A stretch of DNA of 64,000 nucleotides from Marinobacter sp. BW6. Its GTDB lineage: Bacteria > Pseudomonadota > Gammaproteobacteria > Pseudomonadales > Oleiphilaceae. Each line of letters opens with the position of its first letter. Positions within the stretch are counted from its first letter, which is position 1. The stretch is from positions 62,001 through 126,000 of the forward strand of contig NZ_VIRN01000083.1 of NCBI RefSeq assembly GCF_008107725.1, written 5' to 3'. The translations under genes were made by a program, and so were the position numbers. Shown piece after piece: positions 44,760 through 51,987 of the stretch. The notes under the pieces were generated by a model that worked only from the letters and a program-made list of their open reading frames with translations, did not search any database and had not been told where the DNA came from.

Positions 44760-45188
44760 ATTCTGATCACTGAGGAACTCTGAGATCGAATGCCATTTCT
44801 CCTCGTACTCATGGTAGTCAGGAATGTCCCTCAGATTTACCTTTCCCCAGTCTTTGCTCCGTGGTGCGTTGCGAATTATTTCTATGGGAAAGATATAGTA
44901 CTTGGGAGGCAGAACTTCTTTTTTTCCGTCCTTGGAGCCACGATTGAGTAAAACCACCACGACAAAATCACAACTAAAGTTTTTGATCGGAAAAGCTGCA
45001 GCACCAGTGCGCCACCTGCTTTTAACCTGGATCATTGCGGATTTATTCGACTCAGGATTAGTCGCTACCAAGTCATAACCCGGCATATTCGTGTAGGTTT
45101 TGTATGAAGCTATCTTGTGCAATAGAAGCTGGCCTAGCACCAGAAACTCAGCACCTTCTGCTTCGAGCCTAGTATCAAGTCTTGGCAT
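44754..45188 (-). CDS. PD-(D/E)XK nuclease-like protein, cassette 28
   Basis: The 144-residue protein has GYDLVATNP followed after a short beta strand by AMIQVKSRW, which fits the D...(E/Q)xK core of the PD-(D/E)XK superfamily. An upstream Glu-rich helix (EAEGAEFLVLGQLLLH) could supply the first acidic residue. Homologous folds include restriction and Holliday-junction enzymes and non-catalytic relatives. AAGGAGAGG precedes the ATG. A role in DNA defence is possible but is inference. Confidence 0.6.
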   Translation of the reverse strand: MPRLDTRLEAEGAEFLVLGQLLLHKIASYKTYTNMPGYDLVATNPESNKSAMIQVKSRWRTGAAAFPIKNFSCDFVVVVLLNRGSKDGKKEVLPPKYYIFPIEIIRNAPRSKDWGKVNLRDIPDYHEYEEKWHSISEFLSDQNA

Positions 45189-45201
45189 GCCTCTCCTTGA
45201 T

Positions 45202-45308
45202 GCCTAACGCCAAAATTCAGCGGCGGCCTTTGCGTAGCGAAGCGGAGAAAAGGCCGTCCGGTGGAGGCCCCCATCAGGGCCGTAACGAACTGGAATGATT
45301 GGTTATGT
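45202..45308 (-). other. attC of cassette 27 (family C, long form)
   Basis: 107 bp between GCCTAAC and GTTATGT; contains GCGTAGCGAAGCGGAG and GTCCGGTGGAGG. Longest site in the array. Confidence 0.9.
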
Positions 45309-45644
45309 ATTTTGTACTACCAAGTACACGAAAGAACCCGCCCCGCCGAAAAAACCTAGCATAGTTAAAAAGATGCATATTCTCAGCATCTGGTGTGAAA
45401 ATGACCCGCGAGGAACCTCTTCAATATTTGCGACCAGTATGTACTTGGCGATGCTGCTACTGACTACGACGCAAAAGAAACAAGATACTGCGAAGACCAA
45501 AGCGTCCGAGCTAGCTTTCAGCTGTGAAAAATTCCCGAGAAATGCGGCGCTCAGCGCAAGAACACCGATAGACAAAGTCGAGAAGTGCTTGAGTAAATCA
45601 ATGAAAACTTTCCTCTTCTCGAATCCGGGCATCACATGCTTCAT
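45303..45644 (-). CDS. Membrane protein, cassette 27
   Basis: This 113-residue protein has three probable membrane helices (about 22-40, 49-72 and 87-109) after a basic, cytoplasmic-looking N-terminus. AAAGGAG precedes the ATG. No family recognised. Confidence 0.65.
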   Translation of the reverse strand: MKHVMPGFEKRKVFIDLLKHFSTLSIGVLALSAAFLGNFSQLKASSDALVFAVSCFFCVVVSSSIAKYILVANIEEVPRGSFSHQMLRICIFLTMLGFFGGAGSFVYLVVQNT

Positions 45645-45659
45645 AGCACTCCTTTCGAT

Positions 45660-45717
45660 ACATAACGCTGAACGAAGCGGCGCGTCTCACGCGTCCGCCT
45701 TCCGTGACTTGTTACAA
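45660..45717 (-). other. attC of cassette 26 (family A)
   Basis: 58 bp between ACATAAC and GTTACAA. Confidence 0.93.
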
Positions 45718-45719
45718 GC

Positions 45720-46025
45720 TCACTCAAAAACCGGCCTCATAAAACTGCGTTCACAGCTTAGTACACAACGAGTTTCTTCGGCGTATTTGAATGCGGCCTG
45801 GCAATCGGAGTCTTGGAACGAAGCCTCACGGTATTTTTCATAGGCTGCCAGAGACTCGAACGTGAATAGTGCGATGGCGATATTGTTGGCACCCTCGGAA
45901 GGCAAGAAATACCCATGGTGCTGACCGCCGAACCTCTGGACCAGAGGTATCCACATCTTGGAATAGCGCTCGAACTCAGCGGCTTTGTAGGGATCTATAA
46001 CGTACTTTAGGTAGCAGGTAACCAC
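45720..46025 (-). CDS. NIPSNAP family protein, cassette 26
   Basis: The 101-residue protein is a dimeric alpha-beta-barrel (ferredoxin-like) protein of NIPSNAP type: ELKY-like start (VTCYLKYVIDPYKAAEFERYSKMW), GGQHHGYFLPSEG, and FESLAAYEKYRE. Function of bacterial members is unclear. Start is GTG with AGGGAG upstream. Fold-related to the ABM protein of cassette 3. Confidence 0.8.
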   Translation of the reverse strand: MVTCYLKYVIDPYKAAEFERYSKMWIPLVQRFGGQHHGYFLPSEGANNIAIALFTFESLAAYEKYREASFQDSDCQAAFKYAEETRCVLSCERSFMRPVFE

Positions 46026-46047
46026 TTGAACTCCCTTTCAGTTGGCC

Positions 46048-46106
46048 TTGTAACGCGAAAACGAAGCGGCGCGTCTAACGCGTCCGCCTTCCGTGACTTG
46101 TTATAT
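46048..46106 (-). other. attC of cassette 25 (family A)
   Basis: 59 bp between TTGTAAC and GTTATAT; the centre has CTAACGCGTCC where other family A sites have CTCACGCGTCC. Confidence 0.93.
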
Positions 46107-46550
46107 CATAGGCATCGCATAACCTAATAGATTCGCTATTACTTTTATAAATACCACGGTCCATGTGACGATAAATAGCACCATTATCATTGAATAAATC
46201 TTACTTTGGCTCCCGTCTTTATGTTTTATGTTCGTATGCTGCACCAGACCAAGCTCTTTTTCGAGCTCCTTACAGCGCTTATACTTCTGATTTCTAATGC
46301 TTCTAAATTGTCTTGCGAATAACCAAGAGCAAAGGATTAGAAAAATACCAATCAAACAAAAAAGCAGGACCACGATTCCGAGTGAGCTTTCAGTTATGTT
46401 GTTCAGAACGAAGCCAAGCAATACAGAGCTAACTCCCCAGTTCAAGGTAGAGACAGACCAAACTAAATTATCATGGTGCTCCGCGGAGTTCTGCGCCATC
46501 TCATATTCTGTTAGTTTGTTTTCAATATTCGCTATTAAATACCTTTTCAT
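46101..46550 (-). CDS. Membrane protein, cassette 25
   Basis: The 149-residue protein has about four hydrophobic segments (about 33-50, 57-79, 123-147, the first possibly re-entrant), with a basic cytoplasmic loop rich in Lys and Arg between (FRSIRNQKYKRCKELEKELG). It is not recognised. It neighbours the potassium-channel cassette in the array, but cassettes are independent units. Confidence 0.6.
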   Translation of the reverse strand: MKRYLIANIENKLTEYEMAQNSAEHHDNLVWSVSTLNWGVSSVLLGFVLNNITESSLGIVVLLFCLIGIFLILCSWLFARQFRSIRNQKYKRCKELEKELGLVQHTNIKHKDGSQSKIYSMIMVLFIVTWTVVFIKVIANLLGYAMPMI

Positions 46551-46567
46551 ATTTTTCTCTTAAGAAG

Positions 46568-46645
46568 ATATAACGCCCGGCTCACGCGCCGGTTTGGAGC
46601 CGCGAAGCGGCGGAAAATCGGTCGCCGTGCAGCCGATTGTTATGC
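46568..46645 (-). other. attC of cassette 24 (family D)
   Basis: 78 bp between ATATAAC and GTTATGC. Differs at only about two inner positions from the site of cassette 5, some 10 kb away. Confidence 0.93.
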
Positions 46646-47254
46646 ATCTCGTTCCATTCCACGTCCCGCATATATAGCGAAACTTACGATGAGCAGAATA
46701 AATCCACAGAACACCTCGTATACAACCAACCCTTTTGGAATCCAATGGGCTGGATGTATATCTCCATAACCAAGAGTGGTGATTGTAACGCCACTATAGT
46801 AAAGCGCATCCCATATTCCCTCTAATGGCTCCGAGAACCATTCTTTCGGAATCAAGTAATAAATGATTGCGAAATTTGCTAGAAGCTCGATGTAGCTATG
46901 CAGCGCTAAACGAATTCTTTCACTGAATAACAGATTACTAGACGGGTCCTTGTGGGAAACCTTGTCATACGCGTCTTCGAGAAACGCGAGGAATATTTCA
47001 TTGCTTCGTGAAAAAGGAAACAGCCAAACCAAAACCGCGACCATTACCCCATATGGGATAAGCCATCCGTCCGAAGGATATTCATTCCATTGCCACGTCA
47101 ACCCAAGCATTGCAGCCAGGAACCACGAAGCGACTAGATATCTACGATTATACTTCTTAATCAACTCCGTCCGCTCTTCCTTCGACACCTTTGATTTTCT
47201 GTAGTCAGCGTAAAAGTACGTGGGCGATACTACGAATTCTAGGAGTTTGTTCAT
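46640..47254 (-). CDS. Predicted potassium channel, cassette 24
   Basis: This 204-residue protein ends with a K+ channel pore module: a membrane helix (LLANFAIIYYLI), pore helix and selectivity filter in GVTITTLGYGDIHPAHW, then a second helix (FCGFILLIVSFAIYAG). TLGYGD is the classical filter sequence. Two further hydrophobic segments precede it (about 38-52 and 65-82), so it may have four helices in all. ATG 47254 is preferred; an ATG at 47272 overlaps the neighbouring attC. Ion channels are rare as cassette cargo. Confidence 0.85.
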   Translation of the reverse strand: MNKLLEFVVSPTYFYADYRKSKVSKEERTELIKKYNRRYLVASWFLAAMLGLTWQWNEYPSDGWLIPYGVMVAVLVWLFPFSRSNEIFLAFLEDAYDKVSHKDPSSNLLFSERIRLALHSYIELLANFAIIYYLIPKEWFSEPLEGIWDALYYSGVTITTLGYGDIHPAHWIPKGLVVYEVFCGFILLIVSFAIYAGRGMERDA

Positions 47255-47268
47255 TTCAGAAATTCCAT

Positions 47269-47328
47269 GCATAGCGCTTGCAGCAATGGCACGGTCTTTT
47301 TCCCGCCCATTGCGTGCACTTGTGATAC
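47269..47328 (-). other. attC of cassette 23, both cores mutated
   Basis: The 60-bp hairpin is preserved (GCAATGG pairs with CCATTGC), but the left core reads GCATAGC and the right GTGATAC, so the conserved AAC and GTT triplets are lost on both sides. Confidence 0.65.
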
Positions 47329-47370
47329 AACTGACTCAAAACCTTTGGTCAAAATATCTATTTAATCTTG

Positions 47371-47595
47371 TTAGTCGTCGTCATATTCCGTGATTAATCC
47401 GACGTTCATATCTTGCCATCGGCCGTCAGGCTTTCGTCGAACTGAAATTGTGCCGTTGTCTAGGGTATTTATTGTCATGGCCTGCTCCGCTTCATCGTCA
47501 GAGAGAACTTGGATTTCTCTCTCCTTCTTCTGCGCATCAGACATAGCCCATAGGGTGTCAAGATCATTTTGTGAGAATGGTCCAACATTGGTCAT
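47371..47595 (-). CDS. Small acidic protein, cassette 23
   Basis: This 74-residue, strongly acidic protein (MTNVGPFSQNDLDTLW... ending EYDDD) is not recognised. It includes a segment GTISVRRKPDGRWQDMNVG of beta character. AAGGGG precedes the ATG. No transmembrane or signal sequence. Confidence 0.6.
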   Translation of the reverse strand: MTNVGPFSQNDLDTLWAMSDAQKKEREIQVLSDDEAEQAMTINTLDNGTISVRRKPDGRWQDMNVGLITEYDDD

Positions 47596-47621
47596 ATGAA
47601 ACCCCTTGCAATTTGCTCTTT

Positions 47622-47693
47622 GTATAACGCCTTGGGTAAGCTGCCGGTGCGGAGTGCAGCGTAGTACCGGTCAGCTTCACCCACTTGTTATAA
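47622..47693 (-). other. attC of cassette 22
   Basis: 72 bp between GTATAAC and GTTATAA with inner GGAGTGCAGCGTAG; resembles the site of cassette 32. Confidence 0.9.
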
Positions 47694-48017
47694 GGTTCTG
47701 GGTTTATGCTGATAATTCCCTCGCTCCTTCTCTGGCAACACATATTTCTTCATTTCGATTTCGCAAGCGCCGAACTCGCCAAAGTTATTTCTAGCCTGTC
47801 TGAGAGTAATGTAGTGATTCGGACCTGATTCAACATCAAGTTCGTCAACATCCTGACCATCGTCCTCCCAATAGCAAATTGGGCAAATCAGAAAATTCCC
47901 GCGTTCCGCAAGTGAAATGTAGTCGCAACAAGGGCATTGCTCCCTCGGAGTTGGATCTTCAGGTTCGTACCACTGAATCTCCTTCTTCCTAAATATGCTG
48001 ACTACCTTCTTGAACAT
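47688..48017 (-). CDS. Cysteine-rich CPCC family protein, cassette 22
   Basis: The 109-residue protein has the CPCC signature (REQCPCCDYISL) followed by a second pair in FLICPICYWEDDGQD, suggesting a zinc-binding domain. This matches the CPCC domain family, whose function is not established. AAGGCAC precedes the ATG. Typical intact cassette gene. Confidence 0.8.
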   Translation of the reverse strand: MFKKVVSIFRKKEIQWYEPEDPTPREQCPCCDYISLAERGNFLICPICYWEDDGQDVDELDVESGPNHYITLRQARNNFGEFGACEIEMKKYVLPEKERGNYQHKPRTL

Positions 48018-48027
48018 TCAATGTGCC

Positions 48028-48128
48028 TTATAACGCTGAGCTTAGCGGCGACCTTGTAATGGAGGCGAAGCCGCAATGAAAAGGGCGTCCGGCGGCCATC
48101 GGCCGCGTACTACAGCGACTTGTTAAAA
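48028..48128 (-). other. attC of cassette 21 (mixed B/C)
   Basis: 101 bp between TTATAAC and GTTAAAA. Carries family B GGAGGCGAAGCCGCAAT on one arm and GCGTCCGGCGGCCATCGGCC on the other. Confidence 0.9.
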
Positions 48129-48130
48129 GA

Positions 48131-48445
48131 TTAGGTCCGCTTCGGGTACACGTGATAGCGGTCAGTGCCCGTTTTCTCGATTACCACCCGATCACCTGCT
48201 GCCAAATTATGAACCTCGAAAAACTCACCTATCCAAGCCCGGCGGCGAAAAATTTTCTTATCACCTGCGATGTCAGTGCGAACTGGTGATGCGATGCCGC
48301 TGTGAACTTCGAGGACTCTCGGAGCGAGGCTACTCTCGTTGCTGCCTCCGATAGAGTCTGGTGGAAAAAACTCGAGCACCGATGACAGGTAAAGGTGATT
48401 GTTGTTGATATTGCCTTGGGTTAGCTCGATTTCGACAAATTCCAT
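48131..48445 (-). CDS. Unknown protein with pseudobarrel-like end, cassette 21
   Basis: The 104-residue protein contains LEFFPPDSIGGS and RRRAWIGEFFEVHNLAAGDRVVIEK. The pattern FF..H.L..GD.V resembles the DNA-binding pseudobarrel of plant B3 and EcoRII-N effector domains. This is a pattern-level similarity only. AAGGAAG precedes the ATG. If correct, it may bind DNA. Confidence 0.55.
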   Translation of the reverse strand: MEFVEIELTQGNINNNHLYLSSVLEFFPPDSIGGSNESSLAPRVLEVHSGIASPVRTDIAGDKKIFRRRAWIGEFFEVHNLAAGDRVVIEKTGTDRYHVYPKRT

Positions 48446-48462
48446 TTGATACTTCCTTTTAC

Positions 48463-48566
48463 TTTTAACGCCAGCAATAAACGGCGGCTTTTGCGCAGCG
48501 AAGCGGAGAAAAAGCCGTCCGGTGGAGGCCCATCGGGCCGGAACGAATTTAATTGCCTTGTTAGAT
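48463..48566 (-). other. attC of cassette 20 (family C, long form)
   Basis: 104 bp between TTTTAAC and GTTAGAT; includes GCGCAGCGAAGCGGAG and GTCCGGTGGAGG. Confidence 0.92.
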
Positions 48567-48568
48567 GC

Positions 48569-49072
48569 TTAGGCACGTATCAGGTCGGAATACTCACTGG
48601 CCCGATGCGCTGGTATTCCTGAATTCTGTTCTTCATACAACGAACAATGGGTATCAGCGATAAAGATCTCAGGCCGAGTAGACGCTCCAATCAACCGTAT
48701 CTGGACAGAACAATTTAGCGAGTGATCTGTAAGAGGAATCGTGTTTGCCAGCTTTGCTTCCATTGGCGGTTCAGTAGTCAGATCCTCTTCCTCCCAGAGA
48801 TCCCAGACTTTCTGAAACTGATCCTGGGTGAGTTCAGCCCAAGCTCCAATAGAATAACGTTCAGTGCCGCCACGAACGGGCAAAGGGATCGTACAACGCA
48901 AGAAAAATCTATTGTCGTCAAGAATATAAATATCGTCGTTGAACTTGCACCTTTGTACGACCTCTTGTTCATCCATCCCAGCAATTTCATCCGGTCGGCG
49001 CAAAACCAACTCAATATTATTGGCCGCAACGAGCTCGCCACAACACGAACAGCGGACTACTTCTTCTTGCAT
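48569..49072 (-). CDS. DUF2199-like protein, cassette 20
   Basis: The 167-residue protein has an N-terminal zinc-like CSCCGEL motif, then RRPDEIAGMDEQEVVQRC and DNRFFLRCTIPLPV, as in DUF2199 proteins, whose function is unknown. I prefer ATG 49072, with GGAGAAAG upstream; an in-frame ATG at 49084 lies inside the attC core. Soluble, no signal sequence. Confidence 0.72.
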   Translation of the reverse strand: MQEEVVRCSCCGELVAANNIELVLRRPDEIAGMDEQEVVQRCKFNDDIYILDDNRFFLRCTIPLPVRGGTERYSIGAWAELTQDQFQKVWDLWEEEDLTTEPPMEAKLANTIPLTDHSLNCSVQIRLIGASTRPEIFIADTHCSLYEEQNSGIPAHRASEYSDLIRA

Positions 49073-49082
49073 TGCTTTCTCC

Positions 49083-49140
49083 ATTTAACGCTGAGTGCAG
49101 TGGCGCGCTTTAGCGCGTCCACTGACACGACTTGTTAAAT
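49083..49140 (-). other. attC of cassette 19
   Basis: 58 bp between ATTTAAC and GTTAAAT; simple hairpin with GGCGCGCTTTAGCGCGTCC. Related in size to family A. Confidence 0.92.
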
Positions 49141-49638
49141 GGCAACTGGTTGCGCATAGTCTTCCGACTTGATTCTGCTCGGATGCAGAAAACCACCGCC
49201 GGTATTCCGTTTGATGCAGTAGAGCTTCTTTTTGCTTAAAAGTTCGAGCACCTGATTAGATCTACTCCTGTGGCCATTTCCCCAAGCAAGTACCACACAT
49301 TCCGTTGTGTTCGAAATGCTGGTGATGGCTTCATCGTTTTTTGGGCCATTAGGATCGGCTTGTGCTCTCATATCATTCTGATTGGTTGCCATATAGGCAA
49401 AAATATTGATGATATAAAACCCGCCCCAGCCCCACTGTACAGCGAGATTATTGCAATTGCTTAGCGTTGTATCGGACAGAAGAGAGGTCGCTTTTGAAGG
49501 GTTGGTGCAGACAAAAGCTCCAATGTCTCCACTTTCATTCCAGATACGGCTCAGCCAATAACGGTATTTTCCGCACTCGGATAGACATGCTTCAGACTTG
49601 ATCAAATTACACTCAGTTGAATCCATGCTCATTACCAT
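49135..49638 (-). CDS. DUF1643 family protein, cassette 19
   Basis: The 167-residue protein fits DUF1643: YRYWLSRIW near the start, CTNPSKATSLLSDTTLSNC, WGWGGFYIINIFAYMATN and DPNGPKNDEAI. The family is found widely in phages and genomic islands, without a settled function. Three in-frame ATGs (49638, 49632, 49626) could start it, and none has a good Shine-Dalgarno. Confidence 0.85.
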   Translation of the reverse strand: MVMSMDSTECNLIKSEACLSECGKYRYWLSRIWNESGDIGAFVCTNPSKATSLLSDTTLSNCNNLAVQWGWGGFYIINIFAYMATNQNDMRAQADPNGPKNDEAITSISNTTECVVLAWGNGHRSRSNQVLELLSKKKLYCIKRNTGGGFLHPSRIKSEDYAQPVAI

Positions 49639-49740
49639 TTAACGCCGCGTTAACTGGTGAAGTGATGTTGGCGACTTTGCTGCGTTTCTTTGCAGCAAAG
49701 GTGACAATATTACTGAATCCATTTGAACGCCTTGTTAGGT
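49637..49740 (-). other. attC of cassette 18, atypical
   Basis: 104 bp between ATTTAAC and GTTAGGT. The inner hairpin CTTTGCTGC/GCAGCAAAG is unlike any other site here, suggesting a different source. Confidence 0.82.
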
Positions 49741-50439
49741 TTCATATTCGAAAATTCTCGGATTATGTTTTTTCCAGATTTGCATTTCTATGTCTTCAGG
49801 AAGTGTATAGTCAGAGTCAAATTCTGGCCGACTAACCCAATCTATGCATGTGTTAACCATCGACTCTATAGTGTAATAATATACATCTATTCCTTGCAGC
49901 ACCGAAATTACTGGGCTTTTTAACGACGGGTTAAAGTCATGTTTTCTCGTTGGTAAAACGTACCAGCCACCGTTAAATGAAGCGAACGGAAACGAATACT
50001 TGAGCATCTCGTGGTCCTCTGGGTTTTTACCATAGGAATTCATCATGCTCTGATACTCTGTTTGAGCCCGCGCTAGACTTGAAAAGCTATTGTCTCTGAA
50101 CCAAAAAGGATGTTTGGTTTCCCATGCATCATTCTGTTGACCACCACGCCATGAATATAAAGAAATAATTTCTTGGGTTAGCTCACCAGGAAACCAAGTA
50201 CACTGATCTCTAATTTCTTTTTCAGATAGTGCAGGAAGTAGTGTATCTGATACATTCATTCCTTTGTCTTCGTATGCAGCTAATAGCCTATCTAATTGGG
50301 AGTGCAATCGAGAATGAGAAAACTCAGGCATGTTAATTTCATGATATTTTTCACTCATTTGGTCGCCCTTTCCACACCCTACAAATAAGGGTGAAAATAT
50401 TGCCATTGATCCTAGTTTGATGAAATCTCTTCGTCTCAT
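49735..50439 (-). CDS. Exported SUKH (SMI1/KNR4)-like lipoprotein, cassette 18
   Basis: The 234-residue protein starts MRRRDFIKLGSMAIFSPLFVGCG, combining a twin-arginine-like motif with a lipobox (VGC), so it is probably a lipoprotein. The mature part resembles the SMI1/KNR4 (SUKH) fold: LLPALSEKEIRDQCTWFPGELTQEI, LYSWRGG, and FPFASFNGGWYVLP. SUKH proteins commonly give immunity to contact-dependent and polymorphic toxins. An exported version could act in the periplasm, which is inference. Confidence 0.7.
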   Translation of the reverse strand: MRRRDFIKLGSMAIFSPLFVGCGKGDQMSEKYHEINMPEFSHSRLHSQLDRLLAAYEDKGMNVSDTLLPALSEKEIRDQCTWFPGELTQEIISLYSWRGGQQNDAWETKHPFWFRDNSFSSLARAQTEYQSMMNSYGKNPEDHEMLKYSFPFASFNGGWYVLPTRKHDFNPSLKSPVISVLQGIDVYYYTIESMVNTCIDWVSRPEFDSDYTLPEDIEMQIWKKHNPRIFEYET

Positions 50440-50444
50440 TGAAA

Positions 50445-50530
50445 ACCTAACGCCTGCATAAACGGCGCCCGACTAGGGCGTCCGGTGGAGGCCCTTTAGG
50501 GCCGGAACGAATTTGATGCACTGGTTATGA
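50445..50530 (-). other. attC of cassette 17 (family C)
   Basis: 86 bp between ACCTAAC and GTTATGA. Confidence 0.93.
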
Positions 50531-50857
50531 GTTGCCGACGCCTGCCACACCAATGATTACTGCTACAAAAATAACCAGATACGAATAGAAAAATCTTTTC
50601 AAGAACCGACTTTTAGAAACCAGCTGGTCATCACCAGATGCAATATAGTCGCTGCCGCAAACGTACCTCAAGAATGAAGTGTTGTTTGATGGCGTGTTGT
50701 TCGCAAACAACGATGGCTCCCCCATTTGTCTATACAAGCCAGGGTGATTCGCACTGAGAAAACTGAAGTATCGAGAGACTGCAACGAACCACACAGGAAC
50801 CATGACGACCATTGCTGCGATCAACACCACCAAAAGCAAAGCCAATATCTCACTCAT
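50525..50857 (-). CDS. Membrane protein, cassette 17
   Basis: The 110-residue protein has an N-terminal membrane helix (ILALLLVVLIAAMVVMVPVW) and a C-terminal one (FFYSYLVIFVAVIIGVAG), with a soluble loop of about 60 residues (LYRQMGEPSLFANNTPSNN). It is not recognised. A weak Shine-Dalgarno precedes the ATG. Confidence 0.65.
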   Translation of the reverse strand: MSEILALLLVVLIAAMVVMVPVWFVAVSRYFSFLSANHPGLYRQMGEPSLFANNTPSNNTSFLRYVCGSDYIASGDDQLVSKSRFLKRFFYSYLVIFVAVIIGVAGVGNS

Positions 50858-50864
50858 GATTTAC

Positions 50865-50923
50865 TCATAACGCAAAAACGAAGCGGCGCGTCTCACGCGT
50901 CCGTCTTCCGTGACTTGTTAAAC
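50865..50923 (-). other. attC of cassette 16 (family A)
   Basis: 59 bp between TCATAAC and GTTAAAC; one change in the family A centre (GTCTTCC for GCCTTCC). Confidence 0.93.
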
Positions 50924-50928
50924 GAATC

Positions 50929-51513
50929 CTAGAGCTCGACGAAAACACGAACCTGGATTGACGACTCTGGATCCATTGGTGCAGTTACGTGGACAAGCTC
51001 ATTCGTCTTGGCCAACCTTACATAATGTTCTGACAAGAGCTGTTCGATACGTCGCAAGTACTCCGGCACCTGACGATGAAATGCCAAAGAATTTTTGCCC
51101 TTCGAAAAAGGGTTCTTGATATGAAGCATTGCCCCACACTTGTCATATAGCTGCGAAAACTGACGACGACTAAGATAACCACCGTTCAGATTTACCCAGC
51201 GATTCCCGTCATGTCCCCGCACCGGGGTGGGATAGAAGTCTGGGTTAATGCCTTCTATCTTTTTAAGTATTCGAGCTGCATGCCAATCTTTAGCAATATC
51301 ATTGCGAACCGTGCGATAGGCATCTTGGTATGAGACCAAGGAGGCAAATGCAATCAACTCTAGCAGCTTTCGCAATTGAAGCGCTTCCGACTCGATCGTC
51401 GTCTGTAGGTATGTGCAATGAGTCGTGCCTTCGACAAAATCCCGCAACGTCTCTAGCCGATAGCGACATTCCCAAATGAGTGATGCGTATTTTCTCCGGG
51501 TTCGACTATCCAT
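50929..51513 (-). CDS. Unknown protein, cassette 16
   Basis: I do not recognise this 194-residue soluble, helix-rich protein. It has conserved-looking segments IWECRYRLETLRDFVEG, ALQLRKLLELIAFASLVS and CGAMLHIKNPF. The pattern resembles HEPN-like or AbiV-like helical proteins, but this is not secure. No membrane or signal segment. Confidence 0.65.
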   Translation of the reverse strand: MDSRTRRKYASLIWECRYRLETLRDFVEGTTHCTYLQTTIESEALQLRKLLELIAFASLVSYQDAYRTVRNDIAKDWHAARILKKIEGINPDFYPTPVRGHDGNRWVNLNGGYLSRRQFSQLYDKCGAMLHIKNPFSKGKNSLAFHRQVPEYLRRIEQLLSEHYVRLAKTNELVHVTAPMDPESSIQVRVFVEL

Positions 51514-51520
51514 ACTTACC

Positions 51521-51582
51521 GTTTAACGCTGAGCGCACCGGCGACCATTTTATGGCCGTCCGAGTGCCGTGATTTGTTATAG
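51521..51582 (-). other. attC of cassette 15
   Basis: 62 bp between GTTTAAC and GTTATAG with hairpin GGCGACCATTTTATGGCCGTCC. Confidence 0.9.
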
Positions 51583-51591
51583 CTGTCGCTA

Positions 51592-51885
51592 TTAAAACCG
51601 AGAGTCGTTTTCACAAGGGATACCGTCGCGATCACCATCCATCTTTGTGTTCGGGCAGTTTCTAGTGAAAAACTCAGCTTCGGCTCTGGAGGTCATCTGG
51701 CTGCAATGTTGGCGCCCGTCACAACTGAAACTAGTTTGGGAACTATAAATAGGTGCTTCCTTGGGAACATCAGTCTCCCCAGACCAGCGGATCGTAGGGC
51801 TAGACGCAGAATTTACGTTATTTGTGTAGTAGTTCCACGCACCGAAACCTATAAGAGCCAGAAGAAGAATTTTTTTCAAACTCAC
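51592..51885 (-). CDS. Excalibur-domain secreted or anchored protein, cassette 15
   Basis: The 97-residue protein has an N-terminal hydrophobic anchor or signal (ILLLALIGFGAWNYY) and a C-terminal Excalibur domain: FTRNCPNTKMDGDRDGIPCEN, whose DxDxDGxxCE end is an EF-hand-like calcium loop. A second Cys pair (SCDGRQHCSQM) precedes it. Start is GTG with AGGAT upstream. Such domains occur in cell-surface and nuclease proteins. Confidence 0.82.
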   Translation of the reverse strand: MSLKKILLLALIGFGAWNYYTNNVNSASSPTIRWSGETDVPKEAPIYSSQTSFSCDGRQHCSQMTSRAEAEFFTRNCPNTKMDGDRDGIPCENDSRF

Positions 51886-51903
51886 GATCCTAAGTTAATT
51901 GCG

Positions 51904-51987
51904 CTATAACGCCGGCAGCAGGCGCGGTTTAGTTGTTGTGACGAAGGAGCAACGACTAAACCGTCGCACTGCCTGCACTTGTTAGGG
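51904..51987 (-). other. attC of cassette 14
   Basis: 84 bp between CTATAAC and GTTAGGG. The hairpin GGTTTAGTTGTTG/CAACGACTAAACC is perfect over most of its length; a unique type here. Confidence 0.9.
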
